NCBI RefSeq assembly: GCF_000170895.1
Contig: NZ_ABCS01000003.1
Span: 62,001 to 126,000 of the forward strand
Direction: 5' to 3'
Length of the DNA stretch: 64,000 nucleotides
From: Plesiocystis pacifica SIR-1
GTDB lineage: Bacteria > Myxococcota_A > Polyangia > Nannocystales > Nannocystaceae
Under the pieces are notes generated by a model. The model was not told the origin of the DNA, did no database searches, and was given only the letters and a program-made list of their open reading frames with translations. This document shows, in pieces, positions 26,942 to 36,698 of this stretch. The position numbers and the translations under genes were made by a program. Every line of letters begins with the position of its first letter. Position 1 is the stretch's first letter.

Positions 26942-28245
26942 CCCGGGCTCCCTTCGGCCTTGGCCTTGGCCTGCTGTTTGCCCAGGACCTTGGCCACGAT
27001 TTCGGCCGCGATGTAGCCGCGAAGCACGTCGCGCACCGCTTGAAGGCTCAATCCGCGGGCGCGCGCGATGCGGGCGAGATCTTCATGCTCGATCTTGTAG
27101 CGCTCGCCGGCGCGCTTGATCGACACGGGGCCGAAGGGCGTGGCGACGGTCTCGCTGTGCCGGGCGAGCACGGTGCGCGCCGACACGCGCTCGCGCACGC
27201 CGAGGGCCGCGCTCTCGCGCAGGATGCAGGCGATGGCGGCCTCGCGCCGGCTGGGCGGGACCAAGGCCGTGAGCGCGACGCCGGGCCGACCCTTCTTCAT
27301 GGTCAGCGGCGCGTAGGCGACGTCGACGGCCCCGAGCTCGAACAGGCGCTCGGACAGCCAGGCGAGGCGCTCGGGGGTCTCGTCGTCGAGGTGGGTCTCG
27401 AGCACGAGGACCTCGTCGCGGAGCAGATCGCTGCCTGCTTGCGACTGGGAGGCGTTGGCGTGGGCGGCCGCGCGGGGCTCCATGAGGCTGACGCGGACGA
27501 TGCTCGAGCTGCGCGTGCCGGCCCCGTAGCCCGCGAGCGCCCGGGTGCCCGCGAGCTCGCCGGCGCGCAGCGGTCGGCCCCAGGCGCGCAGCAAGGCGGC
27601 GCCCGTGGGCGTGACCATCTCGCCCTCGCCGACGCCGGGCTGGACCACGAAGTCGGTGAGCAGCTCGACGACCGCGGGGGCCGGCGCGGGCATGTCTCCG
27701 TGGGCGCAGCGGATCGTGCCGGAGCCCCCGGGGAGCGCCCCGCAGACCAGCTCGTCGACGCCCAGGCGGTCGAGGGCCGCGCTCACGCCACAGATGTCGA
27801 GGATCGCGTCCGCGGCCCCGACCTCGTGGAAGTGCACGCGCTCCACGGGGATGCGGTGGACCGCGGCTTCTGCCTCGGCCAGCACGCAAAAGCTTCGATC
27901 GGCCATGGCCTTGGCCCGCGGGCTGAGGGCCGAGGCCTCGATGCGCGCGCGGATCTCCGGGAGGTGGCGGTGACCCTCCTCGTCGGGAACGACAAAGGTT
28001 GCCTTGGTGCAGCCGAGGTGTCGCCGGCTCGTGGCCTCGACCTCGAGCTGCCAGTCGGGCAGATCGAGGCTGGCCAGCTGCCCGCGCAGCCACTGGGGCT
28101 CGACCATCGCCTGCCCCTCGCCGTCACGCAGGTCCAAGAGGGCGCCGAGGAACATGTCCCCCGCGAGCCCACCAAAAGGATCGACGACGCCGACGGTGCG
28201 CGCGCTGGAATTGGCCGTGGACACGGTTCTGCGTCTGTACAGCAT
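26938..28245 (-). CDS. larC: NPN nickel chelatase LarC (single uninterrupted frame)
   Basis: LarC inserts Ni(II) into the dithiolated pyridinium nucleotide in a CTP-dependent reaction, completing the NPN cofactor. The N-terminus carries VVDPFGGLAGDMFLGALLDL; HFHEVGAADAILDICGV and ETHLDDETPERLAWL follow; the C-terminal domain includes the KKGRPG block and an IEHEDLARIARARGLSL end. In some species the gene is split into larC1/larC2 and joined by programmed frameshifting; here 435 codons are continuous. A GTG seven codons downstream is an alternative start. It is first in the operon, facing the lipid operon across about 300 nt. Confidence 0.95.
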   Translation of the reverse strand: MLYRRRTVSTANSSARTVGVVDPFGGLAGDMFLGALLDLRDGEGQAMVEPQWLRGQLASLDLPDWQLEVEATSRRHLGCTKATFVVPDEEGHRHLPEIRARIEASALSPRAKAMADRSFCVLAEAEAAVHRIPVERVHFHEVGAADAILDICGVSAALDRLGVDELVCGALPGGSGTIRCAHGDMPAPAPAVVELLTDFVVQPGVGEGEMVTPTGAALLRAWGRPLRAGELAGTRALAGYGAGTRSSSIVRVSLMEPRAAAHANASQSQAGSDLLRDEVLVLETHLDDETPERLAWLSERLFELGAVDVAYAPLTMKKGRPGVALTALVPPSRREAAIACILRESAALGVRERVSARTVLARHSETVATPFGPVSIKRAGERYKIEHEDLARIARARGLSLQAVRDVLRGYIAAEIVAKVLGKQQAKAKAEGSPG

Positions 28246-28542
28246 CCTAGGCGCGGCGGCCAGCGTCAGCCGAGCAGGGTCGCCCGCGCCCCGGATTGAG
28301 CGGACGCTGCGCGCGTCGACGTCGTGCCACGAAGGCGTCGAAGGGATTGCGTGCGCTTGCTCTTGCCGTCGTCGAGCTTCGCACCTGCGCAGGATTTTTC
28401 GCGGACTCTAACTTCCCTCCAAAGGCCGCGGATCATCGTCGCGAAGCCCATTCGCCCTCGTGCAGGCCCGTTCACGACTGGACCCAAACGCCATGTCGGG
28501 TTATCGAGCGCCGTCTCGGCCCCCGCCGCCGAAGAGGCCCCC
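28246..28542. other. Divergent promoter region between lar and lipid operons
   Basis: There is no coding signal here. The right half (about 28380-28480) is visibly AT-richer than the surroundings, as expected of a promoter. Both operons must be started from this gap, which makes coordinate control possible, but I see no clear palindrome or riboswitch-like structure. Confidence 0.5.
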
Positions 28543-29208
28543 ATGACTGCGAGCTACTTCGACGTCGACGGAACGCTGGTCAGCAGCAACTTGATGCACA
28601 CGGCCGTTTGGTACATGGCCAACGACATCAACCCGCTGCGCTCTGCCAAGAAGCTCGGACGCCTGCTGATGCGCGCGCCCAAGCTGCTCGTGGCGGAAAT
28701 GCGTGACCGTCGAAGTTTCAACGAGCTGCTCTTCGAGTGCTTCCGCGGCACGTCCGAGGACCGGATCCAGGTCCTCGCCGACGAAGCCTACGGCTGGTGC
28801 ATGAAGGACAACATCTACGACGGCGCCAAGGACATCGTCGCCCGCGCCAAGGACCTCGGACACGAGGTCGTGCTGGTGTCCGGCGCGCTCGACTTCCTGC
28901 TCGAGCGCCTCGCCGAGGACCTGGGCGCCGACCACTACGTCGGCAACCGCCTCGAGATCCACGAGGGCTACGCCACCGGCAAGCTGCTGCGCCCGGTGGT
29001 CGCCGGCCCGACCAAGTCACGGCTCATCGCCGAGCACGCCCGCGACCACGGGCACGAGCTCGAGGACTGCTTTGGCTACTCCGACTCCTACTCCGACGTG
29101 CCCATGCTCTCGGTCGTCGGCCACCCCGCGGTGATCAACCCCGACGCTCAGCTCCTGCGCCTGGCCCGGACCTACCAGTGGCCGATCATCGAGCTCGCGC
29201 ACGACTAG
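28543..29208 (+). CDS. HAD-IB family phosphatase (SerB-like)
   Basis: 221 residues with the HAD catalytic motif FDVDGTLV near the N-terminus (nucleophile Asp and acid/base Asp), motif II VLVSGA, a lysine in the GPTKSRL segment and motif IV GYSDSYSDVPML. A helical cap with FNELLFECFRG lies between motifs I and II. HAD-IB enzymes include phosphoserine phosphatase and lysophosphatidate- or acyl-linked phosphatases. As first gene of the lipid operon it probably dephosphorylates a glycerolipid or polar head-group intermediate. The ATG at 28543 is chosen because conservation begins there; upstream frame is low-complexity. Confidence 0.88.
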   Translation: MTASYFDVDGTLVSSNLMHTAVWYMANDINPLRSAKKLGRLLMRAPKLLVAEMRDRRSFNELLFECFRGTSEDRIQVLADEAYGWCMKDNIYDGAKDIVARAKDLGHEVVLVSGALDFLLERLAEDLGADHYVGNRLEIHEGYATGKLLRPVVAGPTKSRLIAEHARDHGHELEDCFGYSDSYSDVPMLSVVGHPAVINPDAQLLRLARTYQWPIIELAHD

Positions 29209-29218
29209 GACAGACGAC

Positions 29219-30799
29219 ATGACCAGCCCCAACATCGTCTACACCGACAAGCACAGCGCCCCGCGCGTGCAGTTTTGCGGCGACACCCTGATCGAGGTCG
29301 ACCTCCCCGTCGGCACGCGCTGCATCTACCCCAACGCCCCCCTCGAGCCCATCAAGGACCTCGACGCGGCGATCCGCTACGCCATCACCCACCCCCTGGG
29401 CTGCGAGCCGCTCTACGCCAAGCTGCGCCCGGGCATGAAGGTGGCCATCGCCATCGACGACATCTCCATGCCGCTGCCGCCCATGCGCACCCCCGACGTG
29501 CGCGAGCGGGTGCTGAGCGTGGTGCTCGAGATGCTCGACGACTACGGGGTCGAGGACATCGATCTGATCATCGCGCTCGCCTACCACCGGCGGATGACCG
29601 AGGGCGAGATCCAGCGCATGGTCGGCAAGCGGATCTTCGACCGCTTTTGGCCCGACCACCTCTACAACCATGACGCCGAGGACTCGGCCAACATGGCGGA
29701 GCTGGGGCTGACGGACAAGGACGAGGTCGTCGAGCTCAACCGCGCCGCGGTCGAGGCCGACCTGCTGATCTACGTCAACCTCAACTTCGTGCCCATGAAC
29801 GGCGGGCACAAGTCCGTGGGCGTGGGCCTGTGCGGCGGCAAGACCCTGTCGGCGCACCACAACCCCTACGCCCTGCGCAAGACTCGGAGCTACATGGAGC
29901 CCGAGACCTCGCACATCCAGACGATCATCGATCGCGTGGGCAAGGTCGTGCAGGACAAGCTCGACGTGTTCCACATCGAGACGACGATCAACAACCGGAT
30001 GTTCGATCGCAACCTCGACTTCCTGGGCAAGAACCCGGACGAGTACACGACCCGCGAGAAGCTCGCCCTGCGCACGGTGCTGTTCGCCCTCGACAAGTGC
30101 CCCAACGGCCTGCGCGAGGAGATCTTCATGCGCTTCCCGGCGCCCTACGGGGTGACCGGGGTGTTCGCCGGCGCGACCGAGCCGACCCACGCGCGCTCGG
30201 TGCAAAAGTGCTACGAGCAGTACTGCGTGCCGATCCAGGGTCAGGCCGACATCCAGATCACCGGCATCCCCTACATCTCGCCCTACAACGTCAACGCCTT
30301 CCTGAACCCGCTGCTGGTCCAGGTCATGGCGCAGGGCTACCTGCACAACCTGCACCGCGGTCAGCCCCTGCTCAAAAAGGGCGGGACGATGATCATCACC
30401 CACCCGTGCAGCGATCGCTTCGACCACGATCAGCACGCGCCCTACGTCGAGTTCTTCCACAAGCTGCTGACCCAGACCCGCGACGCGGTCGAGCTGCACA
30501 AGCGCTTCGAGAAGGAGTTCTCGCGCAACCCGGCCTACATCCGCATGTACCGGACCGGGAACGCTTACCACCCCAACCACCCCTTCTACATGTGGTACTG
30601 GGGCGAGGCCGGCCGCGCCTGGCAGGGGCGCTGCATCGTCGTCGGCGCCGACAACGAGTACGTGCCCGAGATCCTCGGCTACGAGACCGCCCCGAACATG
30701 ACCGAGGCGATCCGCATGGCCAAGGAGAGCGCGCCCAGGGACCCGCAGATCACCTGCGCCAACTTTGCTCCGATCATGATGACGGACATGAAGGTCTGA
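29219..30799 (+). CDS. LarA-family (DUF2088) NPN-dependent racemase/epimerase-like protein
   Basis: 526 residues, about 100 longer than lactate racemase. LarA-type landmarks are visible: the IAIDDISMPLPP segment (79-88, where the family has DDxTRPxP, so the usual Arg is Met84), AYHRRMTEGEI (His123, counterpart of the catalytic His), YNHDAED (150-155), the lysine that tethers NPN in LarA (best candidate Lys198 in GGHKS), and HHNP (213-216) for the Ni-binding His. The second catalytic His of the PHxxxG motif appears replaced by Met193. This is therefore a divergent LarA paralogue, unlikely to be a plain lactate racemase. It lies between the HAD phosphatase (10-nt gap) and the megasynthase (3-nt gap), next to a full NPN operon. 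Substrate unknown; a hydroxyl-stereocentre in a glycerolipid precursor is a reasonable guess. Confidence 0.85.
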   Translation: MTSPNIVYTDKHSAPRVQFCGDTLIEVDLPVGTRCIYPNAPLEPIKDLDAAIRYAITHPLGCEPLYAKLRPGMKVAIAIDDISMPLPPMRTPDVRERVLSVVLEMLDDYGVEDIDLIIALAYHRRMTEGEIQRMVGKRIFDRFWPDHLYNHDAEDSANMAELGLTDKDEVVELNRAAVEADLLIYVNLNFVPMNGGHKSVGVGLCGGKTLSAHHNPYALRKTRSYMEPETSHIQTIIDRVGKVVQDKLDVFHIETTINNRMFDRNLDFLGKNPDEYTTREKLALRTVLFALDKCPNGLREEIFMRFPAPYGVTGVFAGATEPTHARSVQKCYEQYCVPIQGQADIQITGIPYISPYNVNAFLNPLLVQVMAQGYLHNLHRGQPLLKKGGTMIITHPCSDRFDHDQHAPYVEFFHKLLTQTRDAVELHKRFEKEFSRNPAYIRMYRTGNAYHPNHPFYMWYWGEAGRAWQGRCIVVGADNEYVPEILGYETAPNMTEAIRMAKESAPRDPQITCANFAPIMMTDMKV

Positions 30800-30802
30800 G
30801 CC

Positions 30803-33800
30803 GTGACCGAGCTGGACACCACCTCCGCTGCCGCCCCCGCGAGCGAGCTGCCGCCCATCGACGTGGGCGCCGTGTTCGCGGGCAAGAACATCGTCGTCAT
30901 CGGCGCGACGGGCTTCCTGGGCAAGGTCTGGCTGGCCATGCTCCTGGACCGTTACCCGCAGATCGGCCGGGTCTACACGGTCGTCCGCGCGCGCAAGACC
31001 ATCACCTCGGAAGAGCGCTGGTGGACTGAGATCGTGCCCTCGCCGGTGTTCGACTGCATCCGCGAGCGCCGCCCCGGGGCCGCGTCCGAGGCCTTCTTCC
31101 GCGAGAAGGTCGTGGCCGTCAACGGCGACGTGACCCGGCCGAACATGGGCATCGACGTCGAGGCCATCGACGAGCCCATCCACGCCATCGTCAACGTCGC
31201 CGGCGTGGTCGACTTCAACCCGCCGCTGGACGACGCCCTCAAGGTCAACGCCCACGGCGCCCGCAACCTCGTGGCCCTGTGCAAGGCGCTCAGCGAGAAG
31301 GCGGGCTTCGACGTGCCGGTGATGCACACCAGCACCTGCTACGTCGTCGGCTCCCGCGACGGGGTCATCCCCGAGCGCAACACCCTCGAGTTCCCCTTCC
31401 CCCGGGCCGACGAGCTCGACGTCAGCCACTGGGACGCCGAGCGCGAGATCGCCGAGTGCACCGACCTGGTCGCCTCGACGCGGCGCCGGGCCGAGGACGC
31501 CCCGCGCCAGTCTCACCTCCTCGACGAGGCCAAGCGCAGCCTCAAGGCGCGCCACGAGCCCCTGCGCGGCAAGGCCCTCGAGGACGAGCTCGAGAAGGTC
31601 AAGCGCCGCTTCGTCCGCGAGCGGCTCATCGAAGCCGGCGCCGAGCGGGCCACCTTCTGGGGCTGGCCCAACATCTACACCTACACCAAGAGCATCGGCG
31701 AGCAGGTCCTGCTGCGCTCGGGCATCAAGCTGACCATCGTCCGCCCGGCCATCGTCGAGTCGGCGATCAGCTTCCCCAAGGTCGGCTGGTGCGAGGGCAT
31801 CTCGACCTCCACGCCGATCATGTACCTGGCCTACAAGGGCCACGCGAACATCCCGGTCGGGGACCACTGCTACTACGACGCGATCCCCGTCGACCTGTGC
31901 TCGGCGGGCATGATCGGCGCGCTCGCGGCCCTGATGGCCGACCGCTACGAGGTCTGCTACCAGTTTTGCTCCTCGGACTCGAACCCGCTCAAGACCCGCC
32001 GCGCTGGCGAGCTCATCGGCCTGGCCAAGCGCCGCTATTACAAGAACCGCAGCAAGGGCAACGCCCTGGTCAACCAGGTCCAGTCCTTGTTCGAGCCGGA
32101 CATCGTGCCCCTCGAGCGCTACGAGCGGGTGTCCTCGCCCACGGTCAAGCGCCGGGCCAACCAGGTCGCCGAGCTGCTCGGCCGCTTCGACGAGACCCCG
32201 GCCAAGCGCTGGACCGCGCCGGTGCGCAAGCAGGCCGAGGGCCTGGCCAAGACCGCCTCGAACGTCGAGATGGTGTTCGAGGCCTTCATCCCCTTCATCA
32301 CCCGCAACGAGTTCCGCTTCTCGGCCAAGAACACCCGGGCGATGATGGCCTCGCTGAGCGAGGCGGACCGGGCCAAGCTGCCCTGGAACCCCGAGGACAT
32401 CGACTGGCGCGAGTACTGGCTCGAGATCCACCACAAGGGCGTGGAGGAGTACTCGATCCCGCTGCTCGAGGAGAAGCTGCGCAAGGAGGTCAAGCCCCGG
32501 CGCCGCCACGACAACCTCGTGGCCATGCTCGAGGACATGTGCGAGCGCCACGAGCACGCGCTGGTGTTCCAGCGCCTCGAGGGCGACCCGCCCACGCTCA
32601 CGCGCATCACCTACCGCGACCTCGAGCGCCGCTCGGCGTCCGTGGCCGAGAAATTGTGGGCCCACGGCATCCGCCCCGGGGACCGCGTGGCCATCGGCGG
32701 CCGCAACCACCCCTGCTGGGGCATCGCCTACTTCGGCATCCTGCGCTGCGGGGCCGCGGCGGTGCCCGTGGACAAGGACTACGCCGCCGGCCCGCTGGCG
32801 ACGGTGCTCGACAAGTCTGGGGCCAAGCTCGCGCTCTTCGACGACCACGTCGTCGAGCTCGAGCCCGAGTCGTGCCCGCGCTGGGACCTCCACGAGGTCG
32901 CCGCCGAGGTCGGCCCCGACGCCCCCGCGCCCGCGCTGCCCGAGGTCGAGATCGGCGACGACACCCTCGCAAGCGTGCTCTACACCTCGGGGACCACCGG
33001 CGACCCCAAGGGCGTGATGCTGACCCACGAGAACTTCACGGCGCTCGTGGCCGCGCTCGCGCCCTTGTTCCCCCTCGAGCACCAAGACCGCGTGCTCTCG
33101 GTCCTGCCCCTGCACCACACCTTCGAGTTCACCTGCGGCATGCTGCTGCCGATCTCGCGCGGGGCCCGGGTGGTCTACCTCGACGAGATCAACGGCGATC
33201 GCATGGTCGAGGGCCTCGAGGCCGCGCAGATCACCGGGATGATCGGCGTGCCCGCGCTGTGGGAGCTGATCGAGCGGCGCATCGTCAACGAGGTCCGCGA
33301 GCGCGGCCGGCTGACGGAGAAGATCTTCGATCTGACCCTCGACCTGAACCGCAACATCGGCAAGACCCTGGGCGTCGACCTGGGCCGGGTGCTGTTCGGG
33401 CCCGTGCACCAGCAGCTCGGCGGCAACCTCAAGTACCTGGTCTCCGGCGCCGCGGCCCTGCCCAAGGACGTCCACCAGACCTTCCAGGGCCTCGGCCTGC
33501 ACCTCGCCGAGGGCTACGGCCTGACCGAGGCCGCGCCGGTGCTGACCCTGTCCAAGGCCTCGCCGCGCAACAAGGGCGGCAACGTGGGCAAGGCCATCCC
33601 CGGCGTCGAGCTGCGCATCGACGAGCCCAACGACGACGGCGTCGGCGAGATCCTCGCCCGCGGCCCCAACGTCATGGTCGGCTACGAGGGCGCCCCCGAT
33701 GCGACCGCCGAGGTCCTCGAGGACGGCTGGCTGCGCACCGGCGACCTGGGCAAGCTCGACTCCAAGGACCGGCTCAAGATCGTCGGCCGGTCCAAGGAGG

Positions 33801-35599
33801 TCATCCTCTCGGCCTCGGGCGAGAACGTCTACCCCGACGACGTCGAGGTCATGCTCGGGCTCCCGCGCTTCGTCAAGGAGCTGTCGATCGTCGGCATCCC
33901 CGACCGCGAAAAAGAAGGGGCCGAGCGCGTCGCCGTGCTCGTGGTGCCCGACTACGAGGGCTTCGAGGGCGAGACCCTCGACCGCGTCGCCCGGCGCAAG
34001 GAGTGCGAGAAGGAGCTGCGCAAGGCCATCGCCAACTTGCCCCGGCACATGCGGCCCACGGTGATCCACTTCACCGACGTCGACCTTCCGCGCACGACCA
34101 CCCGCAAGGTCAAGCGCAAGGAGGTCAAGCGCATCCTCGAGACCCTGCGCTCGGCCGCCGAGGCCGTGGCCGCGGCCAAGGTCAGCGGGGGTCGGGGCGG
34201 CAAGGGCAGCGCCGCCTCGGTGGTCCGCAGCGCGATCGCGTCCATCGCCAAGCGCAAGCCCGAAGAGGTCCAGCCCCAGCACGACATCCAAAACGACCTG
34301 GGCTTCGACTCGCTCATGGTCGTGGAGCTGACCTCCGTGCTCGAGGCCTCGGCGCCCAAGCTGGCCGAGGTCAACCTGTCCGAGCTGCGCACCGTGGGCG
34401 AGCTCGAGGAGGTGTTCCTGCGCGTGTCGGGGCGGGCCGCCAAGCCCGAGCCCTCGCGCACCCGGACCATCGAGAAGGACGAGGACGAGAGCTTCTACGT
34501 CCCCGAGTTCATCCGCGACCCGGCCAAGGCCGCGCTGACCGTGGGCCAGCTGAGCTTCTACGACACCTTCATGAACGTGAAGATCCGGGGCAAGGCGAAC
34601 ATCCCCCACAACCGCCCGACCCTGGTGGTCTGCAACCACGCCTCGCACCTCGACATGGGCCTGGCCAAGTACGGCCTGGGCAGCTACGGCGCGGGCATCG
34701 TGGCCCTGGCCGCGGAGGACTACTTCTTCAAGAACAAGTGGGCCCGAGCCTACTTCGAGAACTTCACCAACATGGCCGCGCTGGACCGGCGCTCGGGGCT
34801 GCGCAAGGCCCTCGAGCAGGCCGGCGAGCACCTCGACCGCGGCCGCACGGTGCTGATCTTCCCCGAGGGCACGCGCAGCACCGACGGGGTCATGCGCGAG
34901 TTCATGCCGCTCATCGGCCACCTGGTCATGACCCACCAGGTCGACCTGCTCCCGCTGTGGCTCGGCGGCACGCACAAGGCCCTGCCCAAGGGCGCCACGG
35001 TCCCGCGCAGCCGCAAGGTCGAGGTCCGCATCGGGCCGCCGCTGACCGTCGAGCAGCTGCAGGTCCGGACCAAGGGCATGAAGCGCTCGGACACCTACCG
35101 CGAGGTCGCGCGCCTGGCCCACGCGGCCGTCGCGGCCCTGCGCGACGGCGGGCAGCTCGACCTCGAGACCGAGAACGTCAAGGCCGCCGCGCGGGTCGAG
35201 GCCGTCGCCGCCGCGGGCGGGGACGCCGAGGCTGTCAAGGCAGCCGCGGCGGCGCCCATCGCCGTCGACACCGGGCCCTCGGCCACGGCCAAGATCTTCG
35301 ACGATCTGAAGGGCCGCTTCGTCGCCGGAGCCGTCGACAAGCCGACCAGCTTCTACTTCTCCCTGGGCAGCGCGCCCGACGGGAAGTGGACCCTGAAGCT
35401 CACCGCCGAGGCGGCACAGTTCGTCCCCGGGCGCCCCGAGGGCGGGAAGGCCGACTGCGTGCTCAAGACCTCCGTCGAGATCTTCGAGAAGATCGTGCGC
35501 GAGAGCTACACGCCCTCGGTCGCCGAGTTCGTGGCCGGCAAGGTCAAGTCCAACGACATCGCCCTGCTGCAGGTCTTCCAGCGGGCCTTCAACCTGTGA
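30803..35599 (+). CDS. elbD: ElbD-like multifunctional ether-lipid synthase: reductase - acyl-AMP ligase - ACP - PlsC - SCP2
   Basis: 1598 residues. Domains: fatty-acyl/thioester reductase (NAD-binding GATGFLG near 34; YTYTK catalytic motif near 292) with a FAR C-terminal region to about 540; acyl-adenylating ligase (YTSGTTGDPKG near 726, EGYGLTEAAPVL, TGDLGKLDSKDRLKIVGRSKE); acyl carrier domain (LGFDSLMVVEL, phosphopantetheine Ser near 1170); PlsC acyltransferase (NHASHLD near 1278, FPEGTRS near 1353); and a C-terminal SCP2 sterol-carrier fold from about 1495. A single chain can thus activate a fatty acid, load it, reduce it to an alcohol and acylate a glycerol unit. This matches ElbD, the multifunctional enzyme described for ether-lipid formation in Myxococcus xanthus. 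The symbol is by architecture and context, not by sequence search. Confidence 0.88.
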   Translation: MTELDTTSAAAPASELPPIDVGAVFAGKNIVVIGATGFLGKVWLAMLLDRYPQIGRVYTVVRARKTITSEERWWTEIVPSPVFDCIRERRPGAASEAFFREKVVAVNGDVTRPNMGIDVEAIDEPIHAIVNVAGVVDFNPPLDDALKVNAHGARNLVALCKALSEKAGFDVPVMHTSTCYVVGSRDGVIPERNTLEFPFPRADELDVSHWDAEREIAECTDLVASTRRRAEDAPRQSHLLDEAKRSLKARHEPLRGKALEDELEKVKRRFVRERLIEAGAERATFWGWPNIYTYTKSIGEQVLLRSGIKLTIVRPAIVESAISFPKVGWCEGISTSTPIMYLAYKGHANIPVGDHCYYDAIPVDLCSAGMIGALAALMADRYEVCYQFCSSDSNPLKTRRAGELIGLAKRRYYKNRSKGNALVNQVQSLFEPDIVPLERYERVSSPTVKRRANQVAELLGRFDETPAKRWTAPVRKQAEGLAKTASNVEMVFEAFIPFITRNEFRFSAKNTRAMMASLSEADRAKLPWNPEDIDWREYWLEIHHKGVEEYSIPLLEEKLRKEVKPRRRHDNLVAMLEDMCERHEHALVFQRLEGDPPTLTRITYRDLERRSASVAEKLWAHGIRPGDRVAIGGRNHPCWGIAYFGILRCGAAAVPVDKDYAAGPLATVLDKSGAKLALFDDHVVELEPESCPRWDLHEVAAEVGPDAPAPALPEVEIGDDTLASVLYTSGTTGDPKGVMLTHENFTALVAALAPLFPLEHQDRVLSVLPLHHTFEFTCGMLLPISRGARVVYLDEINGDRMVEGLEAAQITGMIGVPALWELIERRIVNEVRERGRLTEKIFDLTLDLNRNIGKTLGVDLGRVLFGPVHQQLGGNLKYLVSGAAALPKDVHQTFQGLGLHLAEGYGLTEAAPVLTLSKASPRNKGGNVGKAIPGVELRIDEPNDDGVGEILARGPNVMVGYEGAPDATAEVLEDGWLRTGDLGKLDSKDRLKIVGRSKEVILSASGENVYPDDVEVMLGLPRFVKELSIVGIPDREKEGAERVAVLVVPDYEGFEGETLDRVARRKECEKELRKAIANLPRHMRPTVIHFTDVDLPRTTTRKVKRKEVKRILETLRSAAEAVAAAKVSGGRGGKGSAASVVRSAIASIAKRKPEEVQPQHDIQNDLGFDSLMVVELTSVLEASAPKLAEVNLSELRTVGELEEVFLRVSGRAAKPEPSRTRTIEKDEDESFYVPEFIRDPAKAALTVGQLSFYDTFMNVKIRGKANIPHNRPTLVVCNHASHLDMGLAKYGLGSYGAGIVALAAEDYFFKNKWARAYFENFTNMAALDRRSGLRKALEQAGEHLDRGRTVLIFPEGTRSTDGVMREFMPLIGHLVMTHQVDLLPLWLGGTHKALPKGATVPRSRKVEVRIGPPLTVEQLQVRTKGMKRSDTYREVARLAHAAVAALRDGGQLDLETENVKAAARVEAVAAAGGDAEAVKAAAAAPIAVDTGPSATAKIFDDLKGRFVAGAVDKPTSFYFSLGSAPDGKWTLKLTAEAAQFVPGRPEGGKADCVLKTSVEIFEKIVRESYTPSVAEFVAGKVKSNDIALLQVFQRAFNL

Positions 35600-35611
35600 G
35601 GAGCTGAGCGA

Positions 35612-36673
35612 ATGGCTGACACCGGCAAGATCCTGCTCACCGGCGCGACGGGCTTTTTGGGCTACCACGTCGCGGTCGCGCTGACCTCTGGCGCTCAAAG
35701 CAGTGAGGCAGGGGGGGAAGCCCGCGAGGTCGTCGCCCTCGTCCGCGACCCCGACTCGGCCTCCGCGGCCCGCCTGCGCGAGCTGCCAGGCCTGACCCTG
35801 GCCCAGGGCGACGTGCTCGACGCCGAGAGCATCGAGCGCGCGGCCCAGGGCTGCGTCGCGGTGCTGCACTGCGCGGGCAAGGTCTCGCGCGGCTCCACGG
35901 ACGTGGTCGAGATGACCCGCGTCAACATCCGCGGCGTCGAGGTCGTGCTCGACGCGTGCAAGGCCGCCGGGGTCACCCGGGCCGTGGTCGCCAGCACCAG
36001 CGGGACCATCGGGGTCAGCGACGACCCCGACCAGGTCGCCAACGAGGACGACTCGCCGCCGCTGTCGCTGATCAACCGCTGGCCCTACTACCGCTCCAAG
36101 TACTACGGCGAGCAGGCGGCCCTCGAGCGCAACGTCGAGGGCTTCGAGGTGGTCATCGTCAACCCGGCCTTGTTGCTGGGCCCGGGCGACCTGCACGGCA
36201 GCTCCACGGAGGACGTGCGCCGGGTGCTCGAGCAGCGCATGCCGGTGGTCCCCGCGGGCGGCTACGCCTTCGTCGACGCCCGCGACGCGGCCCGGGGCAT
36301 GATCCAGGCCCTCGACGCGGGCAAGGCCGGGCGCCGCTACCTGCTGGTGTCCTGCAACTGCACCATCCAGACCTTCGTCAACCGCATCTCGCGGGTCGCC
36401 GACCTCGGCGGGGCCGTGTTCGCGCTGCCCGATCGCAAGGCGGTCAAGCGGGTCACGAAGTGGTTCGTGCGCCAGGCCCAGGACATCCTCGGGGAGGACG
36501 ACGCCCTGCCCGACGAGGCCAGCATCGAGCTCGCCCAGTACTACTGGTACGTCGACTCGACCCGCGCCGAGAACGAGCTGGGCTGGTCCGCGCGCGATCC
36601 GATGTTGACCCTCGCGGACACCGTCGCCGACCTGCGCGCGCGCGGGGTCGTGGTGCTGCGTCCCGCCCGCTGA
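35612..36673 (+). CDS. Extended SDR (NAD-dependent epimerase/dehydratase-like)
   Basis: 353 residues with the Rossmann motif LLTGATGFLGYHVA at the N-terminus, the LHCAGKVSRG segment, the catalytic Ser region VASTSGTIGVS and YYRSKYYGEQAAL (Tyr-x-x-x-Lys). It resembles dihydroflavonol-reductase or 3-beta-HSD type oxidoreductases and the sugar epimerase group. GAGGAGCTGAG precedes the ATG. It follows the megasynthase by 12 nt. It probably reduces a carbonyl (for instance a keto or aldehyde intermediate) made in the same pathway. The C-terminal PMLTLADTVADLRARG end is typical. Confidence 0.9.
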   Translation: MADTGKILLTGATGFLGYHVAVALTSGAQSSEAGGEAREVVALVRDPDSASAARLRELPGLTLAQGDVLDAESIERAAQGCVAVLHCAGKVSRGSTDVVEMTRVNIRGVEVVLDACKAAGVTRAVVASTSGTIGVSDDPDQVANEDDSPPLSLINRWPYYRSKYYGEQAALERNVEGFEVVIVNPALLLGPGDLHGSSTEDVRRVLEQRMPVVPAGGYAFVDARDAARGMIQALDAGKAGRRYLLVSCNCTIQTFVNRISRVADLGGAVFALPDRKAVKRVTKWFVRQAQDILGEDDALPDEASIELAQYYWYVDSTRAENELGWSARDPMLTLADTVADLRARGVVVLRPAR

Positions 36674-36698
36674 GGTTGTCGAGCCCGAGGTCTCTTCG

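Noticed and set aside
26938-28245. Programmed frameshift in larC
   Set aside because: The larC frame is continuous from start to stop, so no frameshift is needed here.
29219-30799. Calling the LarA-like protein lactate racemase
   Set aside because: Two key positions differ and the context is lipid synthesis, so only the family name is justified.
31279-35607. A 1442-codon plus-strand frame overlapping ElbD
   Set aside because: It is the +1 frame of the ElbD-like gene, full of Arg/Pro/Gly runs, with no domain.
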